DNA from: Cyclobacteriaceae bacterium
GTDB lineage: Bacteria; Bacteroidota; Bacteroidia; Cytophagales; Cyclobacteriaceae
Assembly (NCBI GenBank): GCA_027533395.1
Contig: JAPZUF010000001.1
Coordinates: forward strand, 114,844 to 178,843
Direction of reading: 5' to 3'
Length of the DNA stretch: 64,000 nt
This document shows, in pieces, positions 6,950 to 15,960 of this stretch. The notes under the pieces are model-generated. The model was not told the DNA's origin. It did no database searches and saw nothing but the letters and a program-made list of their open reading frames with translations. Position numbers and translations under genes: made by a program. Numbering within the stretch: position 1 is the stretch's first letter; each line of letters opens with the position of its first letter.

Positions 6950-9017
6950 TTACTTCTTGGTAATCTCAAATTCTACTCTTCTATTCTTTCTTCTATTTTC
7001 TTCGGTATCGTTAGGGGCAATGGGTTTTTCCGGACCAAAGCCTTTACCTGCAATTCGCTTAGCAGATATACCTTTATCAATTAAATATTTCTTTACCACT
7101 CCAACCCTATCAATAGATAAATTAATGAGAGCTGTTTTGTTGCCTTGGCTGTCTGTATGTCCATTCAATTGGATTTCAATATTCGGATTATCTAATAAGA
7201 TTTGAGCAAGTCTGTCTAGTTCTGAAAATGATTCTTTTTTAAGTATAGGTTTTCCTTGTTCGAAAAATACGTTGTTAAGCGGGATACTTTCTCCTATTTC
7301 AATCGGAATCAGGTATAGATCTTTTTCCATTTCTGTGTAAGACTGTATGGTAACTAACTCTAAATTTTCGTTAACAGATATAAATCCTTTTGCTCCTGCA
7401 TGTAGTCCATAGTTAGTTCCGTAAGGTAAAGCGATGGAATAGGTACCACTTTGCGGCTCGGAGTTTGCACGGCCTACTTGTTGGTTAGTTGTTAAGTCAT
7501 CAAACGAAATAGCAGCGCTTATCGGTTTTTTTGTTTTTGCGTTGAGTGTTTTGCCTTTCACCAACACAACAGGTTCGGGTTTAGCTTGTTCAGGTAATTT
7601 AATGCGTATAATATCTCCTTTACCTATACCTGCAGCGTTACTGACCATGTAGGCATATTTACCTGATGCCGGCACTGTATAAAAAGCATCGAAACTGGTG
7701 GTGTTGATAAATCTTCCCAGATTTTGTGGCCTTGACCATCGCGTCCATGTATTATCTAGGCGTTTGCTTACAAATATATCGGCACCGCCAAAGCCAGGCC
7801 ATCCTTCGCTGGCAAAGTAAAGCGTTCGGCCATCAGCTGCTAAGAATGGCGCTAACTCTCCCTGATCGGTGTTTATATCTTTTCCTAAGTTGATAGGTTT
7901 ACTCCACGTTCCGTCTTGATTGCGAAGTATAACATATAAATCTTTTTCATCTACTTTTTCTCGATAGGCAATATTGTCTTTTGTTTTCACTGAAAAGATA
8001 ATAGCCTTGCCATCGCTGGATAAGTTTCCTTCCATGTATTGCGATTCGTTTTTGAAGCCCGGATAAATTCTTTCAGGCTCTGACCAACCCGTTTCTGTTT
8101 TATGTTTAAAAACAAATCCATCGTTTTTACAGAACATAAGCGTTTGTAAATCGCCACTGATGGAACCTAAGTTATCTGTTTCTTTTGTATTAATGGGCAC
8201 ACCATAATTTTGTGCTTTGTCCCATACTTCACCATCTTCGCTGGTAGCAAACCATACATCTTCATTGTCTTCTGCTCCACCTAAGTTATCGGGGCTATAC
8301 TGGCGTGCGAAGATAAGGGTTTTGCCATCTACAGAAATTTTTGGTGAGAGATCATCGTAAGCAGAGTTGATAGCAATACCGAGGTTTTCTTTTGCTTGTG
8401 GAATTTCACTACCAGGTGCCAAATTAATTTTAACATCATTCTTAAATATGAAGTTATCTACTTCTAATACCATATTGGTATAATTAACAATCCCCATTCT
8501 CTTTCCATACCAAGGCAAGGCATCGCGCTTCAAAATTTCTGTATTGTTGAGGTAGAGTGAAAGTTTTCCGTTTTTTTTGTTCGATACGAAGTTGATTGAG
8601 TTGCCCTACCGGATTAACAGTTTGTGTTATCCATTCATTTAAGTTTTTATCTTTTACAGGTGAACCAATGTAGTAATACCCATTGCTTGAAATACCAAAT
8701 ACATGTTGTTTATCGCCATCGCCTCCCCACAGAATACCAAAGGAGTTATTGGTGCTTCCTGATTTCTGCACAAAATCTGCTTGTATAGAAAAATCAGCTT
8801 CGGGATTTGCATAAGGTGTAAGATGAAGCATCACTCCTTTTGCATCGTAGAAAGTTTCTAAAAGATATTTACCACCTTTAATGCGAACGGTATAGTTTTC
8901 TCGCGCTCCTGTCCACCACGTTCCATCATCTTTATTAAATTGTTCATCTAAAATTGTGATCTGGGCATAGTTAGCTAGGGAGGCTAACAAAAAGCCAATG
9001 GTTAAAATTGAGCGCAT
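6950..9017 (-). pseudogene. OmpA-family protein with LamG-like and PD40 propeller domains, frameshifted at an A8 run
   Basis: Two overlapping minus-strand frames make one protein of about 688 residues. The first (9017 down to about 8579) has a signal peptide MRSILTIGFLLASLANYAQ and a jelly-roll (LamG/3-keto-disaccharide-hydrolase-like) region. The second (to 6950) continues in register with NGKLSLYLNN, then PD40-type propeller repeats (SVDGKTLIFAR, SSDGKAIIFS, AADGRTLYFA), a carboxypeptidase-regulatory-like domain and a C-terminal OmpA domain with NGHTDSQG and RRKNRRVEF. The joint is a run of eight A (plus-strand 8571-8578); seven would restore the frame. Propeller/CRD/OmpA order resembles the T9SS component PorE, but no TPR is seen. 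It could be a real mutation, slippage-corrected, or a sequencing error. The continuation has no ATG near the junction. Confidence 0.8.
8571..8578 (-). other. Homopolymer A8 frameshift site in the OmpA/PD40 gene
   Basis: On the coding (minus) strand the text reads GAA CAA AAA AAA CGG; dropping one A gives CAA AAA AAC GGA and joins the two halves of the protein in frame. Both halves remain family-like up to this point, which places the frameshift here within a few codons. Confidence 0.75.
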
Positions 9018-9120
9018 AGGTTGGTTTAAAATGTTAATTTGGAAAATATTCTGATGAATTTCAATACTTTTAAAATTGATGATTAAACCTTTCTGACAAT
9101 TGATTGTCTAAACTGATTGT

Positions 9121-10224
9121 ATGAAAACTCTTCCTTACCTGTTAATTGCTCTTTTTCTTTTTTCTTGTAGCGATAGTGTTGATGAAAATCCTGCGCCACA
9201 GCCTAAGGACGATGATCCCACCCTTTATTTTCCACCGATAAACGGAAGTGATTGGGCCACCATGACGGTTGCAGAAGCGGGATGGGACCAAACAAAAATA
9301 AATGAGTTGATTTCTTTAGCAGGAAATAATAGCTCTCGCGCCTTGTTAATTTTAAAAGATGGTAAAATTGTTGTGGAAGCTTATTTTGGAAAAGAGTTTA
9401 ATGGCACAACCAATTTTAATGTTAGCAGCAACTGGTATTGGGCATCGGCAGGTAAAACACTTACTTCTACATTGGTTGGTCTTGCAGTTAAAGAGAATTT
9501 CTTAGCCCTAAGCGATAAGACTAGCGAATATTTAGGAAATGGTTGGACAAGCTTAACCGCAACTGATGAACAAAAAATTACAGTGCTTAATCAACTAACC
9601 ATGACGAGCGGGTTAGATGATGGTGTTGCAAACTCCGATTGTACGCTTCCCTCTTGTTTGCAATTTAAGGCAGTTGCAGGCACACGATGGGCATACCATA
9701 ACGCACCCTATACGCTTTTAGATAAAGTGCTGGAAAATGCGAGTGGTAAAAATCTGAATACCTATTTAAACGAAACTCTCGAATTAAAAATAGGATTAAC
9801 CGGACAGTTTATTCAAACCGGAGATAACAATGTTTACTATAGCAATGCACGAAGTATGGCAAGATTTGGTTTGTTCTTATTAGCGAAAGGGAAATGGAAT
9901 AACGAACAAATACTGGATGAAACATATTAAACTAGTATGACAAACACATCGCAAAATATTAATTTATCGTATGGATACTTAACTTGGTTAAATGGCAAAA
10001 GTGGTTATCGCATACCAGGTTCTCAGTTGAATTTTTCGGGAAGTGTTACACCCAATGCACCAACCGATATGTTTGCAGCCATTGGTAAAAATGGTCAATA
10101 CATTAATGTTGTACCGTCTAAAAATATTGTGCTCATTCGCATGGGCGATTCACCTGATCAATCATTGGTTCCATTCTTATATCAGGATGATTTATGGGCT
10201 GTGTTTAAAGAGGCTATTAATTAA
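9121..10224 (+). pseudogene. Serine hydrolase (class C beta-lactamase family lipoprotein) split by an in-frame TAA
   Basis: One frame runs from 9121 to 10224 with a single stop, TAA, at 9928-9930. The N-terminus is a lipoprotein signal, MKTLPYLLIALFLFSC, with lipobox LFSC. The active-site SxxK motif is SAGK (about residue 117) and the YxN motif is YHN (about residue 199). After the stop the protein continues normally from SQNINLSYGYLTWLNGK to GKNGQYINVVPSK, which holds the third active-site region. A 269-residue product would lack that region and probably be inactive. A TTA to TAA change would explain the stop. The 3' end overlaps the convergent NRAMP-like gene by 8 bases. Related proteins act on peptidoglycan peptides, D-amino-acid peptides or esters. 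Confidence 0.8.
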
Positions 10225-11407
10225 AGAAAGAAGTAATCAAACCGACAAGAGTATACAAACTCATGCCTAGCATTGTGCCGGTTACCAACCAACCTGCTAT
10301 GGTTAACCAACGCGGATGTTTGTAAGTATTTGCCTTTAGTTTACTACTTGCCACTAAAATCATAACTAAAGCAAAAGGCAACACCATGCCATTGATGGCA
10401 CCTGCGGCCACTAAAAGTTTAACCGGATTACCTAACACCAAAAAGGTAAATAATGAAAGCATTAAAAATGCGACTTGAAGTAACTTTGTATACGGAATTA
10501 ATCGCGGATTTTGTGCCGTTAGAAAAGAACAACTCGTGTAGGTACAACCTAATAAAGAAGTAATAGCGGCACTCCAAAGTATTACACCAAATATAACTTC
10601 GCCTACGCGGCCCGCTGCAGCTTTAAAAACAGAAGCAGCCGGATAATTGGAATCAATCATAAAACCACCTGCCACTACTCCAGCAACGGCCAGATATAGG
10701 ATAAAACGCATTAAACCTGTAACAGCTATTCCCCGAATGGCACTTTGGGTTACTTGCGGAATGGCTTCCGCACCTTTAAATCCAGCGTCTAACAAACGAT
10801 GCGCACCTGCAAAGCTGATGTAACCACCTACTGTACCACCCACTAATGTTATAATGGATACAACACTGAATGTATCCGGAATAAATGATTTGTGTACAGC
10901 TTCTAGTGCATTGGGTTTAGCTTGCCAAACAACATACAAGGTAATGACGATCATTAACAAACCCAGGTATTTTACAAAACGATCGAGTATTGAAGAACTG
11001 TTTGGTAAAATAAAGATGAGCAATGCTATGCAACCGGAAATAGCTGCACCAAACTTAGTGTTGATGGGCAGCAATAATTCTAGACCTAAACCACTTCCTC
11101 CTGCATTGGCAATATTAAATACCAAACCACCACCAACAATTAAAATAGTGATGATGAGTCCGGCAGGTTTCCAAATTGAAGAAAATAAAATGGGTGCTTG
11201 CTTTTCATTTGCAATTAATACTCGCCAAATGCTTAATTGAATAATGATGTCTATACAAATGGAAGCGAGAATTGCAAAGCCAAAACTGTAACCTTGCTTA
11301 GCAGTAAAAAATGTTGTTTGAGTAATAAATCCTGGGCCAATAGCAGAGGTTGCCATTAAAAATGCTGCACCTGAAATGGCCGTGATGATGGATTTTTTTT
11401 CACTCAT
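10217..11407 (-). CDS. NRAMP-like transporter of the 5-oxoprolinase operon
   Basis: 396 residues, about 11 transmembrane helices, of the NRAMP superfamily. It shows the conserved GPGF of the first helix but then runs on to TQTTFFTAKQGYSFG, so the DPGN metal-binding motif of true NRAMP manganese/iron transporters is missing. It lies 2 bases after pxpA in the pxpB-pxpC-pxpA run. A related NRAMP-like gene (ycsG) occurs in the Bacillus subtilis pxp cluster. I infer that it imports 5-oxoproline or a related compound rather than a metal. The family assignment is firm; the substrate is inference. Confidence 0.82.
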   Translation of the reverse strand: MSEKKSIITAISGAAFLMATSAIGPGFITQTTFFTAKQGYSFGFAILASICIDIIIQLSIWRVLIANEKQAPILFSSIWKPAGLIITILIVGGGLVFNIANAGGSGLGLELLLPINTKFGAAISGCIALLIFILPNSSSILDRFVKYLGLLMIVITLYVVWQAKPNALEAVHKSFIPDTFSVVSIITLVGGTVGGYISFAGAHRLLDAGFKGAEAIPQVTQSAIRGIAVTGLMRFILYLAVAGVVAGGFMIDSNYPAASVFKAAAGRVGEVIFGVILWSAAITSLLGCTYTSCSFLTAQNPRLIPYTKLLQVAFLMLSLFTFLVLGNPVKLLVAAGAINGMVLPFALVMILVASSKLKANTYKHPRWLTIAGWLVTGTMLGMSLYTLVGLITSFFN

Positions 11408-11409
11408 GG

Positions 11410-12150
11410 TTAGGCACCAATAACAATTTTCTTTTCAGTTAGAAAGTGGTGAATACTTTTTGCAAAAGCAACAGCATGTTCTCCGTCACCATGTAAACAA
11501 ATCGAATCTGCTTTTAGCATAATTTTCTTTTTATCGATACTCTCAAATTCTTTTTCTTGTATAAAGGCTTCTACTTGTTGTAAAACTTCTGCATGGTTTG
11601 TTATAACTGCACCCTGTGTTTTTCGGGAAGCGAGTGTTTTTGTTGATGTGTATTTTCTATCAGCAAAAACTTCATGTTTAACTCTAAAACCCATTTCAGT
11701 TGCTATTTGATTAAAAACACTTTCGCTTAAACCATAAATAATAGCTTGTGGAATTATGGAACGAATGGTTTCTAAAATGGGTATAGCAATAGCAGCTTCA
11801 TTAGCAGATTGGTTGTACAGTGCACCGTGTAATTTAATATGATGCAAGTATGCTTTTTGTTTTTCGCAGGCTGCCAATACAATTTCAATTTGTTTGGCTA
11901 TTATATCTTTTAATTCATTCGGACTAAGGTGTTGTTCTGTTCTTCCAAAATTTTCACGATCGTTGTAGGAAGGATGCGCACCAATTTTTACATTATACGT
12001 TAAGCAATTTTGTATGGACTTTTCTATGGTTCTTGAATTTCCTGCATGAAAACCACAAGCAATATTAGCACTAGAGATAAAAGGAAAAATGGCATCATCG
12101 TTGGGCATTTCTTCTCCTAAATCACAGTTTAAATCAATTCTTTTTTTCAT
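11410..12150 (-). CDS. pxpA: 5-oxoprolinase subunit PxpA (LamB/YcsF family)
   Basis: 246 residues, the usual family length. It begins MKKRIDLNCDLGEE and contains NIACGFHAGN, both signature motifs of the LamB/YcsF family. With PxpB and PxpC it forms the prokaryotic ATP-dependent 5-oxoprolinase, which opens 5-oxoproline (pyroglutamate), a spontaneous damage product of glutamine, to glutamate. It is the third gene of the minus-strand operon, 60 bases after pxpC, and is followed closely by the NRAMP-like gene. Confidence 0.93.
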   Translation of the reverse strand: MKKRIDLNCDLGEEMPNDDAIFPFISSANIACGFHAGNSRTIEKSIQNCLTYNVKIGAHPSYNDRENFGRTEQHLSPNELKDIIAKQIEIVLAACEKQKAYLHHIKLHGALYNQSANEAAIAIPILETIRSIIPQAIIYGLSESVFNQIATEMGFRVKHEVFADRKYTSTKTLASRKTQGAVITNHAEVLQQVEAFIQEKEFESIDKKKIMLKADSICLHGDGEHAVAFAKSIHHFLTEKKIVIGA

Positions 12151-12210
12151 ACAACCGATGCTATACCTAAGGTAATGATTTTGAATTTATTTTAGTCTAC
12201 TTATTTAAAG

Positions 12211-13167
12211 TTAACCAATCGTTTTAAGATAAGCTTTCGCGATGTTGGTCCGGTTAAGAATATCCTTTTCTTCTACTTCAATGGCTTCTTCTAAACTGAT
12301 GATTTCAAATTGAAAAGTTTTTTGATAGGGATAATGTGCTAACACTCGGATATCTTGTTGAATAATCTGCAAAACTCTGGGATAACCTCCTGTAGTTTGA
12401 TGGTCGCTCATCAGCGCTAACATGTTTCCATCGGGTAAAAGTTGAATTGTACCCATGTTTACTCCGCTGGAAGCCATACTGATTTGATGTTGAAATATTT
12501 TATCTCCATTGATGCGATAAGCCATTGTATCCGACTGTTTATCAATAGTGAAATTGAAATCGAAAAAAGTCTTTTGTTGTTGTGTTGAAAGTAAATGAAA
12601 TTCGGGACCGTTCATACATCGAATAATGGATTGTGTTGGACGTGTATGTGCGTAATCTAAATATATTCTATTGTTTGGTTTGATACTTGCTGATTTAACT
12701 TCGAGTAAATCACCTTTCATTAATTTCCTACCTTGCCATCCACCAAAACCACTTTTTAAATTGGTGGTTTTGCTTGTAAGTACTTCATTGATTAAAAACC
12801 CTCCTGCCACGCTTAGGTATATGAAATTGCCTGATATTTGTTTTTTAAAAGTGAGTATATCTCCTGCTTGAGCATTATAGCATTTACCAGCTTGAATAGA
12901 TGAGTTATTTAGATGTGCATCAAAATTTCCTCCGGCTAATCCAAAAAACAGATTATCGTTAAATCTGATTTCAGCAGAGGGGAAGGTCATTTCTATACAA
13001 GCTTCCTTTTCTACATTTCCTACTAAAAGATTTGCAATAAAATAAGCAGAAGCATCCATCACACCATTTACAGGTATACCGACATGCCTAAAACCCACTC
13101 TGCCCTTGTCGCGGATGGTATCTAATAATCCGGATTTGATGATGCTTATGCTACCTGCGTTTTCCAT
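12211..13167 (-). CDS. pxpC: 5-oxoprolinase subunit PxpC (biotin-dependent carboxyltransferase/KipA family)
   Basis: 318 residues. Family marks: an early GLLDTIRDKGRVGFRHVGIPVNGVMD, LAGGNFDAHLN, and TGGYPRVLQI near the C-terminus. It forms the catalytic complex with PxpB and works with PxpA. The start overlaps the end of pxpB by 22 bases, showing translational coupling. Older names KipA or urea amidolyase-like refer to the same family. Confidence 0.92.
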   Translation of the reverse strand: MENAGSISIIKSGLLDTIRDKGRVGFRHVGIPVNGVMDASAYFIANLLVGNVEKEACIEMTFPSAEIRFNDNLFFGLAGGNFDAHLNNSSIQAGKCYNAQAGDILTFKKQISGNFIYLSVAGGFLINEVLTSKTTNLKSGFGGWQGRKLMKGDLLEVKSASIKPNNRIYLDYAHTRPTQSIIRCMNGPEFHLLSTQQQKTFFDFNFTIDKQSDTMAYRINGDKIFQHQISMASSGVNMGTIQLLPDGNMLALMSDHQTTGGYPRVLQIIQQDIRVLAHYPYQKTFQFEIISLEEAIEVEEKDILNRTNIAKAYLKTIG

Positions 13168-13862
13168 TGCGTAGGATTATTTTGGATGACATAAAATTCA
13201 TCTTCAGTAATTTCAACGTAACGCACAATATTTCCCACCTGTAATAAGGTAGGTTGTTCGTTTTTCAAATCGAACATAGCAATTGGTGTTCGTCCTATAA
13301 TATTCCATCCACCTGGGGATTCAGTTGGGTAAATTCCCGTTTGTAAATCAGCAATGGCTACACTACCTGCGGTAACTTTTTTTCTAGGACTTTCAAGTCG
13401 TGGTAACTTTAAATTTTCGGGTAACATACCCATGTACGCGAAGCCGGGAAGAAATCCTAACATGTAAACTGTGAAAGTTTGTTGTGTTAGTTCTTTCGTG
13501 ATGGTTGTCCAATCTTTATTTAATAAATCACAAATTCTTTTTTTATCAAAAGCGAATGCATCGCCAAAGCAAACAGGAATGGTTAGTTGAATTTTTTCAT
13601 ATTTAACATCACCAAATTCAAAGTTGGTAAGCAAACTATCTATGTTTGATAGAATAGTAGTAACAAGATGTGGACGAGATAGGTGTATAGTTAAAGAGTG
13701 ATAAGCCGGAACAAAATCAACAATAATGGATTTAAACCTTTTTACTATTTCGTTCCTAACTTGTAAGATATAGGTAGGGTCAGAAAGTTTTATATTGAAA
13801 TTTATCAGCAAACCATATTCATATAAAGGGATAAGCTGATAGTCTGATTGTGTTAATCTCAT
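13146..13862 (-). CDS. pxpB: 5-oxoprolinase subunit PxpB (KipI family)
   Basis: 238 residues. Carries the family signature MLGFLPGFAYMG and the following RKKVTAGSVAIA and PGGWNIIGRTP. KipI was first described in B. subtilis as a histidine kinase inhibitor, but the general role of this family is as the B subunit of 5-oxoprolinase. It is the first gene of the pxpB-pxpC-pxpA-transporter operon. The upstream 83 bases, to the small ORF ending at 13946, hold no clear terminator. Confidence 0.92.
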   Translation of the reverse strand: MRLTQSDYQLIPLYEYGLLINFNIKLSDPTYILQVRNEIVKRFKSIIVDFVPAYHSLTIHLSRPHLVTTILSNIDSLLTNFEFGDVKYEKIQLTIPVCFGDAFAFDKKRICDLLNKDWTTITKELTQQTFTVYMLGFLPGFAYMGMLPENLKLPRLESPRKKVTAGSVAIADLQTGIYPTESPGGWNIIGRTPIAMFDLKNEQPTLLQVGNIVRYVEITEDEFYVIQNNPTQWKTQVA

Positions 13863-13945
13863 ACTAGAAATTTACACAAAATTTAATTCTTATGTTGATG
13901 AAAAAGAATGAAGGAATACAATGATTCTGATGATAGAATTTAGCT

Positions 13946-14092
13946 CTAATCTAAGGCATTGGTAGTTACCCAATAGCGGTAGGCAATCAATAATTTACCT
14001 GCTTTGCTGAGTTTGTTAAGATTGAGTTTGCTTGCTCTCGGAACAAAAGTTTTATTAAAGGCAGCCAGTAATTGAAAAAGTATTTTTTTCAT
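13946..14092 (-). CDS. 48-residue conserved small protein downstream of panB
   Basis: Short basic ORF beginning MKKILFQLLAAFNKTFVP and ending YRYWVTTNALD. The ATG is two bases after the panB stop (TAA-CC-ATG), which suggests coupled translation. It resembles short Bacteroidota proteins of about 50 residues that I remember being labelled SsrA-binding protein, with the same layout: basic start, SKAxKxxxAxxxWRYxVTxNxLD end. It is too short to be real SmpB, so that label would be misleading. Function unknown. Confidence 0.7.
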   Translation of the reverse strand: MKKILFQLLAAFNKTFVPRASKLNLNKLSKAGKLLIAYRYWVTTNALD

Positions 14093-14094
14093 GG

Positions 14095-14916
14095 TTAATA
14101 CATTTCGTCTTTGTTCGGAAAATCTTTTGCTTTTACATCTGCAATATATTGGGTTACTGCCTGTGTAGCTACAGAAAATACATCTGCATATCTTCTTAGA
14201 AAGCGAGGTTTAAACTCTTGCGTAATGCCGAGCATGTCTTGCATCACTAAAACTTGTCCGTCCACATCGGGGCCTGCTCCAATTCCAATAACGGGTATGT
14301 ATAACTTCTCTTTAACTTCTTTGCCCAATGCTGCTGGTATTTTTTCTAGTACTAAACCAAAGCAACCCGCTTCTTGCAACTTCAGGGCATCTTCTTTTAG
14401 TTTATTGGCTTCTGCTTCTTCTTTAGCACGAACAGTGTACGTACCAAATTTATAAATCGATTGAGGTGTTAAGCCCAAGTGACCCATTACCGGAATACCG
14501 GCCTTTAGAATTCTTTCAACTGAATCAATTATTTCGCTGCCACCTTCTAATTTAACAGCGTGTGCTCCTGATTCTTTCATAATGCGTATAGCTGAACGTA
14601 GTGCTTCGCCTGAACTTCCCTGGTAGGATCCAAAAGGTAAATCTACCACCACCAAAGCTCTTTGTACAGCTTTTACCACTGAACTGGCATGGTAAATCAT
14701 TTGGTCGAGTGTAATAGGCAAGGTAGTTTCGTTTCCTGCCATTACATTGGATGCTGAGTCGCCCACTAGAATAATATCCATGCCGGCACCGTCAATAATT
14801 TTAGCCATGCTGTAATCGTAAGCAGTTAGCATGGCAATTTTTTCGCCCCGGTTTTTCATTTCCTGAAGCTGGTGCGTGGTTATTTTTTTTACGTCTTGTT
14901 TCTTATGTACCGACAT
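14095..14916 (-). CDS. panB: 3-methyl-2-oxobutanoate hydroxymethyltransferase (ketopantoate hydroxymethyltransferase)
   Basis: 273 residues, normal for PanB. First step of pantothenate (coenzyme A) synthesis: transfers a hydroxymethyl group from methylene-tetrahydrofolate to 2-oxoisovalerate. Visible motifs: [31 protein letters not shown] with the metal-binding Asp, and GHLGLTPQS. It starts 5 bases after the phosphoribosyltransferase stop, so lrp, the phosphoribosyltransferase, panB and the small ORF look like one transcript. Confidence 0.95.
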   Translation of the reverse strand: MSVHKKQDVKKITTHQLQEMKNRGEKIAMLTAYDYSMAKIIDGAGMDIILVGDSASNVMAGNETTLPITLDQMIYHASSVVKAVQRALVVVDLPFGSYQGSSGEALRSAIRIMKESGAHAVKLEGGSEIIDSVERILKAGIPVMGHLGLTPQSIYKFGTYTVRAKEEAEANKLKEDALKLQEAGCFGLVLEKIPAALGKEVKEKLYIPVIGIGAGPDVDGQVLVMQDMLGITQEFKPRFLRRYADVFSVATQAVTQYIADVKAKDFPNKDEMY

Positions 14917-14921
14917 GTTTA

Positions 14922-15425
14922 CTACTTTAAAAATACGCTTGCCTCTTTACCTAACGTTACCTCTACATGTTCGGTAATGGTGGTAGCCAATTGATAGCCA
15001 GTATAGTTTGGATGAATAGGAAATATAGTATGGCTTCTGTTTACCAATACAGCTACTTCAATACTCTTGATTTCTGTTTCAAGAAAGGGGCGCATACCAT
15101 ACGCTAAAGTTTTGCCGGTATTCAAGACATCATCTACTAATACAATAGATTTTTTCTTGAATTCTTTTTCACTTACATCAAGTTTTGTGGGAGAAGCTTG
15201 TGGTTGTTCTTTTTGCAAAGAAACTTTAATGAGAACTGCGCGAATGGGAGAAATGGATTCTAATTCCTTACTCAAAAGTTTTGCTAACGAATAACCTTGA
15301 CCTTCAATACCAGCCAACACAATGGTTTTTTCTTTGTAATGGTTTTCGAAAAGTTCGAAAGCCATTCTTTTTATTTTTTGTTTGATCTGGCGCGTGTCCA
15401 GTATCAGTGTTTTTTCCAGCACCAT
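14922..15425 (-). CDS. PyrR-like phosphoribosyltransferase family protein
   Basis: 167 residues with the type I phosphoribosyltransferase fold. The PRPP-binding loop is [19 protein letters not shown] (about residues 93-111). The overall shape is like PyrR, the uracil phosphoribosyltransferase/attenuation regulator, but the hood region is divergent and no pyrimidine gene is nearby. It lies one base after lrp and 5 bases before panB. The base used, and whether it regulates RNA, cannot be told. Confidence 0.8.
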   Translation of the reverse strand: MVLEKTLILDTRQIKQKIKRMAFELFENHYKEKTIVLAGIEGQGYSLAKLLSKELESISPIRAVLIKVSLQKEQPQASPTKLDVSEKEFKKKSIVLVDDVLNTGKTLAYGMRPFLETEIKSIEVAVLVNRSHTIFPIHPNYTGYQLATTITEHVEVTLGKEASVFLK

Positions 15426-15426
15426 G

Positions 15427-15903
15427 TTAGTTGTTAGGGATTGGCAACACTTTGCTGTCTTTGTATGTAGAAAGAATCACCATGGATTGTAAACTATCGA
15501 CAACATCAATATTGGATACTTTTTCTAACATTAGTTGTTGATAAGCTGCTATATCCGAGCAAACAATTTTTAAGATAAAATCTCCAGCTCCTGTAATGTG
15601 GTGGCATTCGATGATTTCTTCAATGTCGTGAATGGCTTTGTTGAATTTGTTAATGTTGTCTTTGTTGTGGCCTTTGAGTGTAACCATCACGAAAGTGCTT
15701 ACGCCTAAACCAACGGAACTGTTATCAATAACAGCATGGTAGCTTTTAATGACGCCTGTGTTTTCTAGTTTGTTTACTCGCTCTAAAGTAGGCGCTGGGG
15801 ATAAGCCAATTTCTTTGGCTAATTGGGCGTTGGTGATGTTTGAGTTCTTTTGCAACAACTCAAGAATTTTTCTGTCGGTTGCATCTAATTTTATATTCTT
15901 CAT
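15427..15903 (-). CDS. Lrp/AsnC family transcriptional regulator
   Basis: 158 residues. N-terminal winged helix of about 60 residues (KILELLQKNSNITNAQLAKEIGLSPAPTLERVNKLE), then the RAM/AsnC ligand-binding domain with HHITGAGDFILKIV. This family binds amino acids and can activate or repress. It heads a tight minus-strand run with a phosphoribosyltransferase and panB; the panB substrate derives from valine metabolism, so amino-acid control would make sense. A 23-bp perfect palindrome 12 bases before the ATG is a likely autoregulatory site. Confidence 0.92.
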   Translation of the reverse strand: MKNIKLDATDRKILELLQKNSNITNAQLAKEIGLSPAPTLERVNKLENTGVIKSYHAVIDNSSVGLGVSTFVMVTLKGHNKDNINKFNKAIHDIEEIIECHHITGAGDFILKIVCSDIAAYQQLMLEKVSNIDVVDSLQSMVILSTYKDSKVLPIPNN

Positions 15904-15914
15904 GAGAAGGAGGT

Positions 15915-15937
15915 TTTACCAAATAATATTTGGTAAA
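15915..15937. promoter_or_regulatory. 23-bp perfect palindrome before lrp (probable Lrp operator)
   Basis: TTTACCAAATA (15915-15925), a central A, then TATTTGGTAAA (15927-15937): 11-bp arms with no mismatch. It lies 12 bases upstream of the lrp ATG and between lrp and the end of the T9SS PKD gene. AT-rich palindromes of this kind are typical of Lrp/AsnC sites. Confidence 0.65.
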
Positions 15938-15960
15938 TATAGAGAAAATCTTCGCTTTTG

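Noticed and set aside
8560..8590. Programmed ribosomal -1 frameshift at the A8 run
   Set aside because: Joining the two halves needs a +1 (or -2) shift, not -1; an indel or transcriptional slippage fits better.
9928..9930. TAA read as a sense codon (alternative genetic code)
   Set aside because: Many genes in the window end in TAA at family-typical positions, so TAA is a normal stop.
13863..13945. TAAATTTTG as promoter of pxpB (a similar string occurs before wzm)
   Set aside because: It has one base too many between TA and TTTG for the TAnnTTTG motif, and no -33 element was found.
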